Shown piece after piece: positions 1-6,006 of a stretch of 8,793 nucleotides of DNA (the first letter of the stretch is position 1; every line of letters begins with the position of its first letter). The stretch lies in contig JBDREF010000276.1 in assembly GCA_043820045.1 (NCBI GenBank), positions 1-8,793 on the forward strand, in the 5' to 3' direction. The stretch comes from JBDREF01 sp043820045. Its GTDB lineage: Bacteria > Planctomycetota > Phycisphaerae > Sedimentisphaerales > Anaerobacaceae. The position numbers were made by a program, and so were the translations under genes. Below the pieces are notes generated by a model. It was not told the origin of the DNA and did not search any database. It saw only the letters and a program-made list of their open reading frames with translations.

Positions 1-1301
1 TCTATAATCCCGTCCTTAGCGGCAGTGAGCTTGTCGATAAGCTCTTTGCCCTGCTCATCGAGCCGACCAAGCTGCGAGTCGAGTTTCTTCGTAAGCATCG
101 GGCCCGAACGGGAGGCCAGGTTTGCGAATTTGCCGACTAAATCAGAGTTGATTTTGTTTACGAAGTCCTCCATTTTCAAATCTATATCTTCGATGCTTTC
201 GGTTAGTTTGCTTGCGTAGTAATACCGGAGGTATTCGGGATTCAAGTGTTTGGCGTAGGTGCTTGCTTTTATAAATGTCCCGCGAGACTTGCTCATTTTT
301 TCGCCGTTGACGGTTAGAAATCCATGAGCGAAGAGCTTGTCGGCAGTACGGAATCCGGCCCCCATTAACGTTGCGGGGAAAAATAATGCATGAAAATATA
401 TAATATCTTTGCCGATGAAATGATAAAGCTCATATTCATTACTGTTTGTATCGGCGGAATTGTCGCCCGGCCAGAGTTCATTAAAATCGAGGTTGTTTCT
501 ATCGCAGTAGTTTTTGACTGAAGCCATATATCCAATGGGCGCATCCAGCCAGACGTAAAAGAATTTGTTTTCTTCTCCAGGGATTTTGAATCCGAAATAT
601 GGGCCGTCACGAGATATGTCCCAGTCTTTCAAACCGGCGTTAAACCATTCATCGAGCTTGTTTGCCACCGATTTTTGTGTATGTCCACCGGCGATAAGGT
701 CCCTGAGTTGTTGTTCGTAATTGTCAAGTTTGAAGAAGTAATGCTCGGATGTTTTCAGGACAGGTCTGGTTCGGCATATGGAACAATAGGGATTAATCAG
801 ATCGGTTGGTTGATACGTAGAGCTGCAAACCTCACAGGAATCGCCATATTGGTCTTCGGCTTTGCACTTTGGACACGTACCTCGAACAAACCTGTCCGGC
901 AGTGACATTTTACAGTTTTCACAGTAGGTCTGTTCCACGTCTCGTGTGACGATTGAGCCGGCCTCGTTCAAACGATTGAAGATCAACTCGCTGAAGTATT
1001 TATTTTCAGGTGAGTGGGTCGAGTAAAAATTATCGTATTCGATATAAAAATCGTCAAAATCCTTTTTGTGCTCTTTGTGCATTTGTTCGATTAGCTGTTC
1101 AGGGCTTATACCCGCCGCACGGGCACTTATCATGATAGGTGTGCCGTGAGTGTCATCGGCCCAAAAGTAGAAACATTGGTTGCCGCACATCTTCTGGTAT
1201 CGTACCCAGATATCAGTCTGGAGATATTCTACTAAATGCCCTAAGTGTATAGGGCCGTTTGCATAAGGTACGGCTGAGGTTACAATGATCTTTCGAGGCA
1301 T
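1..1301 (-). CDS. metG: Methionyl-tRNA synthetase, N-terminal 433 residues (partial)
   Basis: Class I aminoacyl-tRNA synthetase that charges tRNA-Met with methionine in the cytoplasm. The reading frame is open from an ATG at 1301 to the window edge, so the C-terminus (rest of the anticodon-binding domain and any tRNA-binding extension) is missing. Visible motifs are the HIGH-type signature HLGH at residues 19-22 and KMSKS at 335-339. The connective-peptide insert carries four CxxC knuckles (C127/C130, C143/C146, C156/C159, C173/C176), enough for two complete zinc sites. WLDAPIGY at 251-258 and ELYHFIGKDI at 291-300 are typical MetRS core blocks. The start is supported by an AGGGAAGAAAG purine-rich Shine-Dalgarno immediately upstream. 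The gene begins 16 bp after the ricT stop, so it is probably cotranscribed as the last visible gene of the tmk-holB-ricT-metG cluster. Identification is very secure. Confidence 0.97.
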   Translation of the reverse strand, partial: MPRKIIVTSAVPYANGPIHLGHLVEYLQTDIWVRYQKMCGNQCFYFWADDTHGTPIMISARAAGISPEQLIEQMHKEHKKDFDDFYIEYDNFYSTHSPENKYFSELIFNRLNEAGSIVTRDVEQTYCENCKMSLPDRFVRGTCPKCKAEDQYGDSCEVCSSTYQPTDLINPYCSICRTRPVLKTSEHYFFKLDNYEQQLRDLIAGGHTQKSVANKLDEWFNAGLKDWDISRDGPYFGFKIPGEENKFFYVWLDAPIGYMASVKNYCDRNNLDFNELWPGDNSADTNSNEYELYHFIGKDIIYFHALFFPATLMGAGFRTADKLFAHGFLTVNGEKMSKSRGTFIKASTYAKHLNPEYLRYYYASKLTESIEDIDLKMEDFVNKINSDLVGKFANLASRSGPMLTKKLDSQLGRLDEQGKELIDKLTAAKDGII

Positions 1302-1317
1302 CTTTCTTCCCTGGTGA

Positions 1318-2301
1318 TTATTGCTCCTTCTCTTTCCTTGTTTTTTCCTTGTTATTTTTTGGAGGTTTCTCTTTCTCTTTCTCTTCCTTTGTCGATTGGG
1401 AGGCGGCAATTATCTCAATTTCTTCGACAGGGGTGGCGATTCTTTCTCCACTTTGGTATTCGATCATTACAAGCTGAGTTAATATCTGGGTATCCACGAC
1501 TTTACCCTCGCCCTGTTTGGTTTTTACCCTGGCATTCTTTTTCGGCAGTCTTTTTTTAAGGTCCGTGTAGTTGTCGTCCTCATATCGCAGGCAGCACTTC
1601 AATCTACCGCAGTAGCCGGAGATTTTTGCCGGATCGAGGGTGGCCTTTTGCATCTTGGCCATTCGCATATTGACCGGTTTTAAGTGTTTGAGAAATCGCT
1701 GGCAGCAGCATTGTTGCCCGCAACTCTCGACATCGCCAAGAAGTTTGGCTTCATCGCGCGAACCGATCTGCCTCATTTCGATTCTTGTCTGATATTCCTG
1801 CGCCACTTTCCTTACCAGCTCGCGAAAATCCACCCGCCCGTCGGACATGAAGTAGAAGACGATGCGTTCGCCGCCGAAGAGGTGTTCCGCATCGACTATT
1901 TTCATCGGCAACTTCATTTCCCTGGTGAAACGCCGGCAGCATTCCATCTCTTCCTTAACGATTTTCCGCAAGTGCCGCTCCTCGCTTACGTCGGCGGCGG
2001 TAGCGTAACGGATGAACTTGCCGGCCTGACCGCGCGGGAAATCGACGTCGTTACCGTCGAAGTATTCTATCATCTGTTCTTCGCTCAGCCGAAACTGACC
2101 GCCTTTGTAGGAGGTAAGCCGGCCGACGAGGTGGCCTAATTCAAGCCCCCTGGCGGTCTTGACCACTACGCGGGTCTGGACTTTGGGCACGGCGTTCTCA
2201 TGGTGTTCGAAGAGGCCGAGTGCACCCATTCGCCCGTAGCTAACCAACATGTACTTCTTATGTTTAACCTGTTTGGCTCTTGTTTCTGAGCTTCTTGCCA
2301 T
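1318..2301 (-). CDS. ricT: PSP1-domain protein, RicT/YaaT family
   Basis: 327-residue cytoplasmic protein of the PSP1/RicT family. In Bacillus, RicT (YaaT) forms an Fe-S-containing complex with RicA and RicF that affects RNase Y-dependent mRNA maturation; whether that holds here is unknown. The PSP1 region spans about residues 45-145. It is followed by the conserved blocks GERIVFYFMSDGRVDFRELVR (144-164) and IEMRQIGSRDEAKLLG (174-189). The cysteine-rich signature is C194-x4-C199-C200 (with an extra C198) and ISGYCGRLKCCLRYE (227-241; C231, C236, C237), matching the cluster-binding cysteines of the family. The last 25 residues are a low-complexity Lys/Glu tail. An alternative start at Met18 (2250) cannot be excluded; the ATG at 2301 has an AGGTAG-like ribosome site. 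It lies 42 bp after holB and 16 bp before metG, the same neighbourhood as in Firmicutes. Confidence 0.93.
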   Translation of the reverse strand: MARSSETRAKQVKHKKYMLVSYGRMGALGLFEHHENAVPKVQTRVVVKTARGLELGHLVGRLTSYKGGQFRLSEEQMIEYFDGNDVDFPRGQAGKFIRYATAADVSEERHLRKIVKEEMECCRRFTREMKLPMKIVDAEHLFGGERIVFYFMSDGRVDFRELVRKVAQEYQTRIEMRQIGSRDEAKLLGDVESCGQQCCCQRFLKHLKPVNMRMAKMQKATLDPAKISGYCGRLKCCLRYEDDNYTDLKKRLPKKNARVKTKQGEGKVVDTQILTQLVMIEYQSGERIATPVEEIEIIAASQSTKEEKEKEKPPKNNKEKTRKEKEQ

Positions 2302-2343
2302 CTGAGCTACCTGGATTCGTGCGATTGTAAAGTCATTCTATTG

Positions 2344-3456
2344 TTAAACCCGTATTCTATCAGAATCGGCGAGACTTAACAACAGTTGTTCGAAAATAAG
2401 CTTTTCATTGACGCTGGACTCAATCCAACGCAGCATCTTGTAGCAGTTGAGTATCTCTTCGGCCGCTCGCTCGGCGTCAAAACGGGTGGCCAGCTTCTCT
2501 ATCTGCTTTAGCTGGTCGAAATTGACCGCCTGTTCAGCCGCTGTTACGCTCAGCTTCATCACGTCATTCAGGGCCGATATGATTATCTGCAGCAGCGTCT
2601 TTGTGGCTCTTCGATTGATATCGGTCTTGCTGGTGGCCTCGTCGAGACCCGTCCAGACCGCGGCGATTTTCTTGCTCTTGGCCAGAATTTCATCGGCAAG
2701 GTTCAGGGAATCAGCGAATTCGTAGCCTGCCAGAGAGCTTATCAGGTCCTTCTTGGTCTCGTAAAGGCTTGCATCGGCCAATTCGAGCTGCGCCCATTGA
2801 CACGCAGTACCCAGGCTGCCCTGCGCCAAGCGAGCAAAGTACCGGGCCGGCTCGGCCTGCAGGCCCATATCCTCCAGTCTCGCAGTTATCCTGGATTCGT
2901 CTATCGGGCCGAACCGGATTGCCTGGCACCTTGATTTCGTCGTGGGAAGCAGCTTTTCCAGACGGGTGCAGAGCAGGACAATGCAGCAGTATTCGGGCGG
3001 CTCTTCAAGGACTTTCAGCAGGCTGTTTTGCGAAGCGTTGTTCAGCCTCTCGCCTTCGCTTACCACGAAAACCTTTCTCTGCGATAACGTCGGCCGGGTC
3101 GATACCTTTGCTATCAGAAACTCCCGGATGACGTCTATGGGCAAATCGACCGGCGTTTTCCGGCCTTTATTGTCTTTGGTGAATTCGAGCAGTTCCTTGT
3201 AAACGTGATTGAAGTCCGGGTGTGAGCCGGCCTCGAAGAGACGGCAGGACTCGCATGAGCCGCAACTATCGGCAAAGCCGTTCTCAATACCGGGGCTTTT
3301 GCACAGCAGCAGCTTTGCCCACTCGCGGACGGTCCTGAACTTGCCGACGCCTTCAAGCCCGGCAAAAATATACGCATGGGCCCATTTGCCCGAAGCAAAC
3401 GCCCGCTGCAATATATCAATCGCCCTGTCCTGGCAGAAAATTTCTTTGAATGACAT
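2344..3456 (-). CDS. holB: DNA polymerase III subunit delta' (clamp loader)
   Basis: 370-residue AAA+ family clamp-loader subunit that, with delta and gamma/tau, opens and loads the beta sliding clamp at the replication fork. The N-terminus MSFKEIFCQDRAID...AHAYIFAG is the standard opening of the family, so the ATG at 3456 is right. The Walker A-like loop GLEGVGKF (33-40) has Phe where Thr/Ser normally follows Lys. The Walker B position reads VVSEGE (131-136) rather than an Asp-rich strand. Both fit the known non-ATPase 'stator' role of delta'. Zinc-module cysteines are C52, C65, C68 and C71. The SRC motif is at 175-177, and LLKVLEEPP (146-154) is the usual sensor-region block. No Shine-Dalgarno precedes the start: only 8 bp separate it from the inverted-repeat element at 3465-3632. 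DnaX (gamma/tau) is an alternative, but the SRC context, the missing Walker residues and the neighbours favour delta'. Confidence 0.93.
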   Translation of the reverse strand: MSFKEIFCQDRAIDILQRAFASGKWAHAYIFAGLEGVGKFRTVREWAKLLLCKSPGIENGFADSCGSCESCRLFEAGSHPDFNHVYKELLEFTKDNKGRKTPVDLPIDVIREFLIAKVSTRPTLSQRKVFVVSEGERLNNASQNSLLKVLEEPPEYCCIVLLCTRLEKLLPTTKSRCQAIRFGPIDESRITARLEDMGLQAEPARYFARLAQGSLGTACQWAQLELADASLYETKKDLISSLAGYEFADSLNLADEILAKSKKIAAVWTGLDEATSKTDINRRATKTLLQIIISALNDVMKLSVTAAEQAVNFDQLKQIEKLATRFDAERAAEEILNCYKMLRWIESSVNEKLIFEQLLLSLADSDRIRV

Positions 3457-3464
3457 TAAAGATC

Positions 3465-3494
3465 AGCCACAGATTACACAGATTTCTCAGATTT
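3465..3494 (+). repeat. Left inverted arm with 9-bp internal period
   Basis: After AGC the arm begins with CACAGATTA, CACAGATTT and CTCAGATTT in direct tandem order, preceded by a C. It is the inverted counterpart of 3603-3632; the first 11 bases read inward are identical. It lies 8 bp upstream of the holB start codon on the opposite strand. Confidence 0.85.
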
Positions 3495-3505
3495 ATTCCA
3501 TTATG

Positions 3506-3589
3506 CTACAAGACCATACGTTTGACTTCGACAGAGGGACCAAAGTTGATAATATCGGCAGTAAGCTCTTTATGTTTGTATTCCACCAT
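3506..3589 (-). pseudogene. GxxExxY-family (PDDEXK_3-like) gene remnant, core deleted
   Basis: A 27-codon ORF (ATG at 3589, TAG ending at 3506) lies inside the inverted-repeat element. Its first 14 residues, MVEYKHKELTADII, look like the N-terminus of GxxExxY proteins (typically ...KHKELTEKIIG...). Its last 13, NFGPSVEVKRMVL, look like the family's C-terminal end (typically LLINFG...VEVKRKV). Full-length members are about 120-130 residues, so roughly 90-100 central residues, including the GxxExxY signature and nuclease-like core, are absent, and the join is in frame. No Shine-Dalgarno is visible. The frame is also open upstream through the right arm (reading ...TDFTDYTELDILQ), so no stop separates arm and ORF. 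The match is from memory of the family, not from a search. The remnant is probably non-functional. Confidence 0.6.
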
Positions 3590-3602
3590 TTGAAGTATAT
3601 CC

Positions 3603-3632
3603 AATTCAGTGTAATCAGTGAAATCTGTGGCT
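3603..3632 (-). repeat. Right inverted arm with 9-bp internal period, containing the tmk stop
   Basis: Read on the minus strand it runs AGC, C, then CACAGATTT, CACTGATTA and CACTGAATT. It is the inverted counterpart of 3465-3494. Its first 18 bases are translated in frame as the final SHRFH and stop codon of tmk. Confidence 0.85.
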
Positions 3633-4250
3633 AAAAAACCCTTTAATTTCCTCTGTCACCTTTTTGTGGATCGCATCAACGTCCGCGGTGGCATCGACCA
3701 CCACAACATCTTCGCGCTGCTCGGCCAACTGCAGAAAACCCTCGCGGACTTTCCGGTGATAGCCGTCCCCCTTAGCCTCCATCCTGTCCAATTGCCGGTC
3801 CAGCCTCTGCGAAGCGGTTTTAAGGTCCACATCGAGAATTATCGTCAAATCAGGCCAGACTCTTTCGAGACAGTCGGTCGCAATCTTTATCACCTTCTCC
3901 ACGCCAAAACCGCCGGCGAAACCTTGGTATGCACAGGTGCTTGAGAGCCACCTGTCCAGCACAACGCACTGATCGGACTGCAGGGCCGGGCCTATCTGTT
4001 CGAGCCAGAGCTGCGCCCGTGCGGCCATGTAGAGCAGCAGTTCCGTCCTCGTCTTCATCGCCAGGTGTTCGGGATTTAGCAGTATTTCTCTTATCTTTTC
4101 GCCGATAGCGGTGCCGCCCGGATCGCGAAATCTGCATGTCGGCACGCCCTGTTCCTGCAACCACTGAACCAACAGACCCGCCTGCGTACTCTTCCCGCAG
4201 CCGTCCGGGCCGTCAAGCACGATGAATTTGCCTTGCAGCTTGTCCTTCAA
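3615..4250 (-). CDS. tmk: Thymidylate kinase (dTMP kinase), UUG start
   Basis: 211-residue cytoplasmic kinase converting dTMP to dTDP with ATP in dTTP synthesis. P-loop GPDGCGKS lies at 14-21, the phosphate-binding DPGGT at 43-47 (usually EPGGT), DRW at 99-101 followed by AYQG at 107-110, and a LID-like Arg-rich stretch at 148-169 (RLDRQLDRMEAKGDGYHRKVR region). The frame extends upstream to 4469 with no ATG nearer than that, but the extra residues overlap the nitrilase gene and resemble nothing. The TTG at 4250, preceded by GAGGAA with 6-bp spacing, gives the normal family length and puts the P-loop at residue 14. The last five residues (SHRFH) and the stop codon come from the right arm of the repeat element, so the native 3' end has been replaced. 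The gene heads the tmk-holB-ricT-metG cluster. Confidence 0.95.
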   Translation of the reverse strand: MKDKLQGKFIVLDGPDGCGKSTQAGLLVQWLQEQGVPTCRFRDPGGTAIGEKIREILLNPEHLAMKTRTELLLYMAARAQLWLEQIGPALQSDQCVVLDRWLSSTCAYQGFAGGFGVEKVIKIATDCLERVWPDLTIILDVDLKTASQRLDRQLDRMEAKGDGYHRKVREGFLQLAEQREDVVVVDATADVDAIHKKVTEEIKGFFSHRFH

Positions 4251-4256
4251 GTGCGA

Positions 4257-4262
4257 TTCCTC
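4257..4262 (-). promoter_or_regulatory. Shine-Dalgarno that fixes the UUG start of tmk
   Basis: GAGGAA on the minus strand, 6 bp before the TTG at 4250. There is no ATG or GTG at a suitable place in the tmk frame, so this site decides the start. Confidence 0.7.
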
Positions 4263-4285
4263 GCCGAGCTTTCTTCCATATCGGT

Positions 4286-4304
4286 ACGGCCGACAATCGG
4301 CCGT
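4286..4304 (-). other. Perfect 8-bp hairpin between the nitrilase gene and tmk
   Basis: ACGGCCGA and TCGGCCGT are separated by 3 bases, giving a GC-rich 8-bp stem. It lies about 70 bp after the nitrilase stop and 35 bp before the tmk start codon. No T-run follows on either strand, so it is not a standard Rho-independent terminator. It could be an attenuating or stabilising structure in the tmk leader, or a Rho-dependent boundary. A weak sigma-70-like pair, TTGTTT (4343-4338) and TATTGT (4320-4315) with a 17-bp spacer, lies just upstream and could drive tmk. Confidence 0.4.
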
Positions 4305-4374
4305 TGCAGAGCACACAATAGCATCTGACAAGCGGCAAAACAACCTATTTATGGCTGCGCAATAGCTCGCTACT

Positions 4375-5736
4375 CTATTTTGATACCATCGACAGAGGCT
4401 GATATGTCTGCGGCATGCGGTGACGCGGTCCGATGGAACGCCAGTGCCCGACCCATTCCATGCATTCATACTTGTTCAGGTCGATCTCGGCCCAGAACAC
4501 GCCCTCCCTGCCCTCGCTCGAAGCCAATATCTTGCCCATCGGGTCGATGACGAGGCTGTTGCCGCCGTACACCGAGGGGACCATATAGACGCCGTTGTCG
4601 CGTGCCCGGACGCGAAAGGTGGTTTCACCATTGACCTGGCCGTCCTCGTCCGGCAGCGTGTTGCCCCAGGTCGGGGCGAAGATGATCTCCGCCCCCTGGA
4701 GTGCGAACATCTCCGCCGCCTCGGGGAAGAACCAGTCGTAGCATATCTGAATCGCGACCTTGCCGAAATCCGTCTCGAAAACGGGATATTCATGGCCCGG
4801 CCTAACGCCCTGCTTCCATTCCTCGCGCGGAAGGTGCACTTTGCGATATTTGCCCGCGAGCCGCCCCTGCCGGTCGAGCAGTACGGCGGTATTATAGACG
4901 ACATCGCCGACCCGCTCCGTCAGACCGGCAACGACCCAGATTTTGTTCCTCTTCGCCGCTTCGGCCAATTTCTCACTGACAGGCCCCGGTATCGGCTGCG
5001 CGCGGTCTTCGATAGTAGCTGACGTACCGACGGCGGTAATCGTCTCGCCCAAGCACACGATATCGAGCCCGAGCTTGCCCGCCGCATCGACCTGATCGCA
5101 CCAGAGCTTGAGGTTCTTCTCCGGCGTGCTGTTCTTCGGCCGCAGATACACGGTGCCGACCTTGACTTTCCGCGGTGCAGGCGCCGGCGCCGCGCGCACG
5201 CTCACTTCTTTCCACAGCACCGACCCACCCTGAGGCCACTTGACCTCCAGCGACAGCCGGGCACCGTCGGCATTGTCCGGCGCTACAAGCACATCATCGA
5301 ACCGCGCCAGATCACCCTCTACAACCGGCCCTCGCACAAGCATCCCGGCCGGATGCAGCATTTTGCCGCCGCGAGTCCAGCTTACCCGCACTAACAGCGA
5401 GTGATAAGCCACCGTAACATCGCGCAAGCGACATTCCGCCTTAACCGCATAGGCTTTTCCGCCTTCAATACCTTTAATATCCTGAAAAACCCCACCCACA
5501 GCGTACGGGTCCGCCCCATCAATCAAAAGCCCCCCGCCGGCATCGGCCCTGACCCTGCACGCCGCCTTCTCCCACGCAGGCTCCCAGACCGACCACCCTT
5601 CCGGCACCTGGCCCGTCCCCGCCGCCTCAAACCTCGGATTCGACACCAGTTCATCCACCCCGAATGTTTGCCCGGTAACCAACACCAGACCCGCAAAGCA
5701 AACAACAATACCCCTCGTTGACAGACAGCCTCTCAT
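4375..5736 (-). CDS. Exported carbon-nitrogen hydrolase with N-terminal jelly-roll-like domain
   Basis: 453-residue protein. A signal peptide is likely: Met-Arg and Arg9, a hydrophobic core at about 10-22, then TGQTFG with cleavage probably near residue 26. Residues about 29-180 resemble a carbohydrate-binding-type jelly roll (opening ELVSNPRFEAAGTG...PEGW). A PAPAP linker at 184-188 leads into a nitrilase-superfamily domain (about 190-445). The catalytic triad is visible: Glu231 (CLGETI), Lys299 (KYRKVHLP) and Cys332 (QICYDWFFPE), with the extra conserved Glu near 305-306. The expected reaction is amide, carbamoyl or nitrile hydrolysis; the substrate is unknown. The ATG at 5736 is chosen over an in-frame TTG at 5751 because GAAGGGA sits 6 bp before it and overlaps that TTG. 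An exported location is unusual for this superfamily, whose members are mostly cytoplasmic. It is transcribed divergently from a second family member at 6007. Confidence 0.9.
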   Translation of the reverse strand: MRGCLSTRGIVVCFAGLVLVTGQTFGVDELVSNPRFEAAGTGQVPEGWSVWEPAWEKAACRVRADAGGGLLIDGADPYAVGGVFQDIKGIEGGKAYAVKAECRLRDVTVAYHSLLVRVSWTRGGKMLHPAGMLVRGPVVEGDLARFDDVLVAPDNADGARLSLEVKWPQGGSVLWKEVSVRAAPAPAPRKVKVGTVYLRPKNSTPEKNLKLWCDQVDAAGKLGLDIVCLGETITAVGTSATIEDRAQPIPGPVSEKLAEAAKRNKIWVVAGLTERVGDVVYNTAVLLDRQGRLAGKYRKVHLPREEWKQGVRPGHEYPVFETDFGKVAIQICYDWFFPEAAEMFALQGAEIIFAPTWGNTLPDEDGQVNGETTFRVRARDNGVYMVPSVYGGNSLVIDPMGKILASSEGREGVFWAEIDLNKYECMEWVGHWRSIGPRHRMPQTYQPLSMVSK

Positions 5737-5742
5737 TTTCGA

Positions 5743-5749
5743 TCCCTTC
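5743..5749 (-). promoter_or_regulatory. Shine-Dalgarno that fixes the start of the exported hydrolase
   Basis: GAAGGGA on the minus strand with 6-bp spacing to the ATG at 5736. It overlaps the alternative upstream TTG codon (5751), which argues against that codon being the start. Confidence 0.75.
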
Positions 5750-5886
5750 AATATTCAGATTCTTTCAACACGCAGGATTTGCTCAACGAAATATGAAAAA
5801 ACGTATTGTTGATTTCCCATCCTTTTCCGGATAGCTCGTAATTGCCACGGCATTCTCCGAGAGCTTTTCATTATATCGGCAGACAC

Positions 5887-5922
5887 TTGTCAGGCAACTC
5901 AAATCCAGTTAGACTGCCCTGA
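5887..5922 (+). promoter_or_regulatory. Candidate promoter with overlapping dyad in the divergent intergenic region
   Basis: The 270-bp region 5737-6006 between the two divergent hydrolase genes has no convincing ORF. TTGTCA (5887-5892) and TAGACT (5910-5915) are separated by 17 bp, resembling a weak sigma-70 promoter for the plus-strand hydrolase, about 90 bp upstream of its start. An imperfect dyad, TCAGGCA (5890-5896) with TGCCCTGA (5915-5922, one bulged base), overlaps it and could be an operator. This is pattern matching only. Confidence 0.25.
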
Positions 5923-6006
5923 TAGTATGTGTTGGAATTCTGCTGGCAGATTGGTGGTCGGTGAGAACACGATAGCAAGCAAGGTTTTGACAGGAGCAAG
6001 AACAGG

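Larger units (their letters stand above)
3465..3632. mobile_element. MITE-like inverted-repeat element, probably an internally deleted GxxExxY cassette
   Basis: A 168-bp element bounded by inverted arms of about 30 bp (3465-3494 and 3603-3632). Both arms start AGCCACAGATT when read inward, and they match at 24 of 30 positions. Each arm is built from near-identical 9-bp units of the type CACAGATTA / CACAGATTT. The 108-bp interior holds a 27-codon ORF on the minus strand that resembles the two ends of a GxxExxY-family protein (separate entry). No clear target-site duplication is visible: the outer flanks are AAAGATC on the left and AAAAAACC on the right. The element forms the end of tmk and abuts holB. 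Seen directly: arms, period and ORF. Inferred: derivation from a larger mobile or dispersed GxxExxY unit. From general recollection, CAGATT-rich repeats of this sort occur as dispersed intergenic copies in planctomycetes and some other bacteria. Confidence 0.7.

Noticed and set aside
1321..1400. Pyrimidine-rich low-complexity CTTT/TCTC run
   Set aside because: It encodes the Lys/Glu-rich C-terminal tail of ricT in frame, so it needs no separate explanation.
1684..2139. 151-codon plus-strand frame
   Set aside because: Antisense to the conserved core of ricT, whose motifs are unambiguous.
3465..3632. CRISPR-like array
   Set aside because: The 9-bp units are contiguous with no spacers, and the two arms are inverted rather than direct repeats.
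3209..3634. 141-codon plus-strand frame running from holB through the inverted-repeat element
   Set aside because: The first part is antisense to holB and the rest is read through repeat arms (QITQISQIYS...), which is typical of spurious repeat-derived ORFs.
4251..4469. N-terminal extension of the tmk frame to an ATG at 4469 (284 residues)
   Set aside because: It overlaps the end of the nitrilase gene, its residues resemble nothing, and it would make an overlong thymidylate kinase. The TTG at 4250 with GAGGAA gives the normal length.
4420..5022. 200-codon open frame on the plus strand
   Set aside because: Antisense to the catalytic domain of the exported hydrolase; no domain and no ribosome site.
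5793..5834. 13-codon ORF (MKKRIVDFPSFSG) in the divergent intergenic region
   Set aside because: Too short, with no ribosome site or supporting context.
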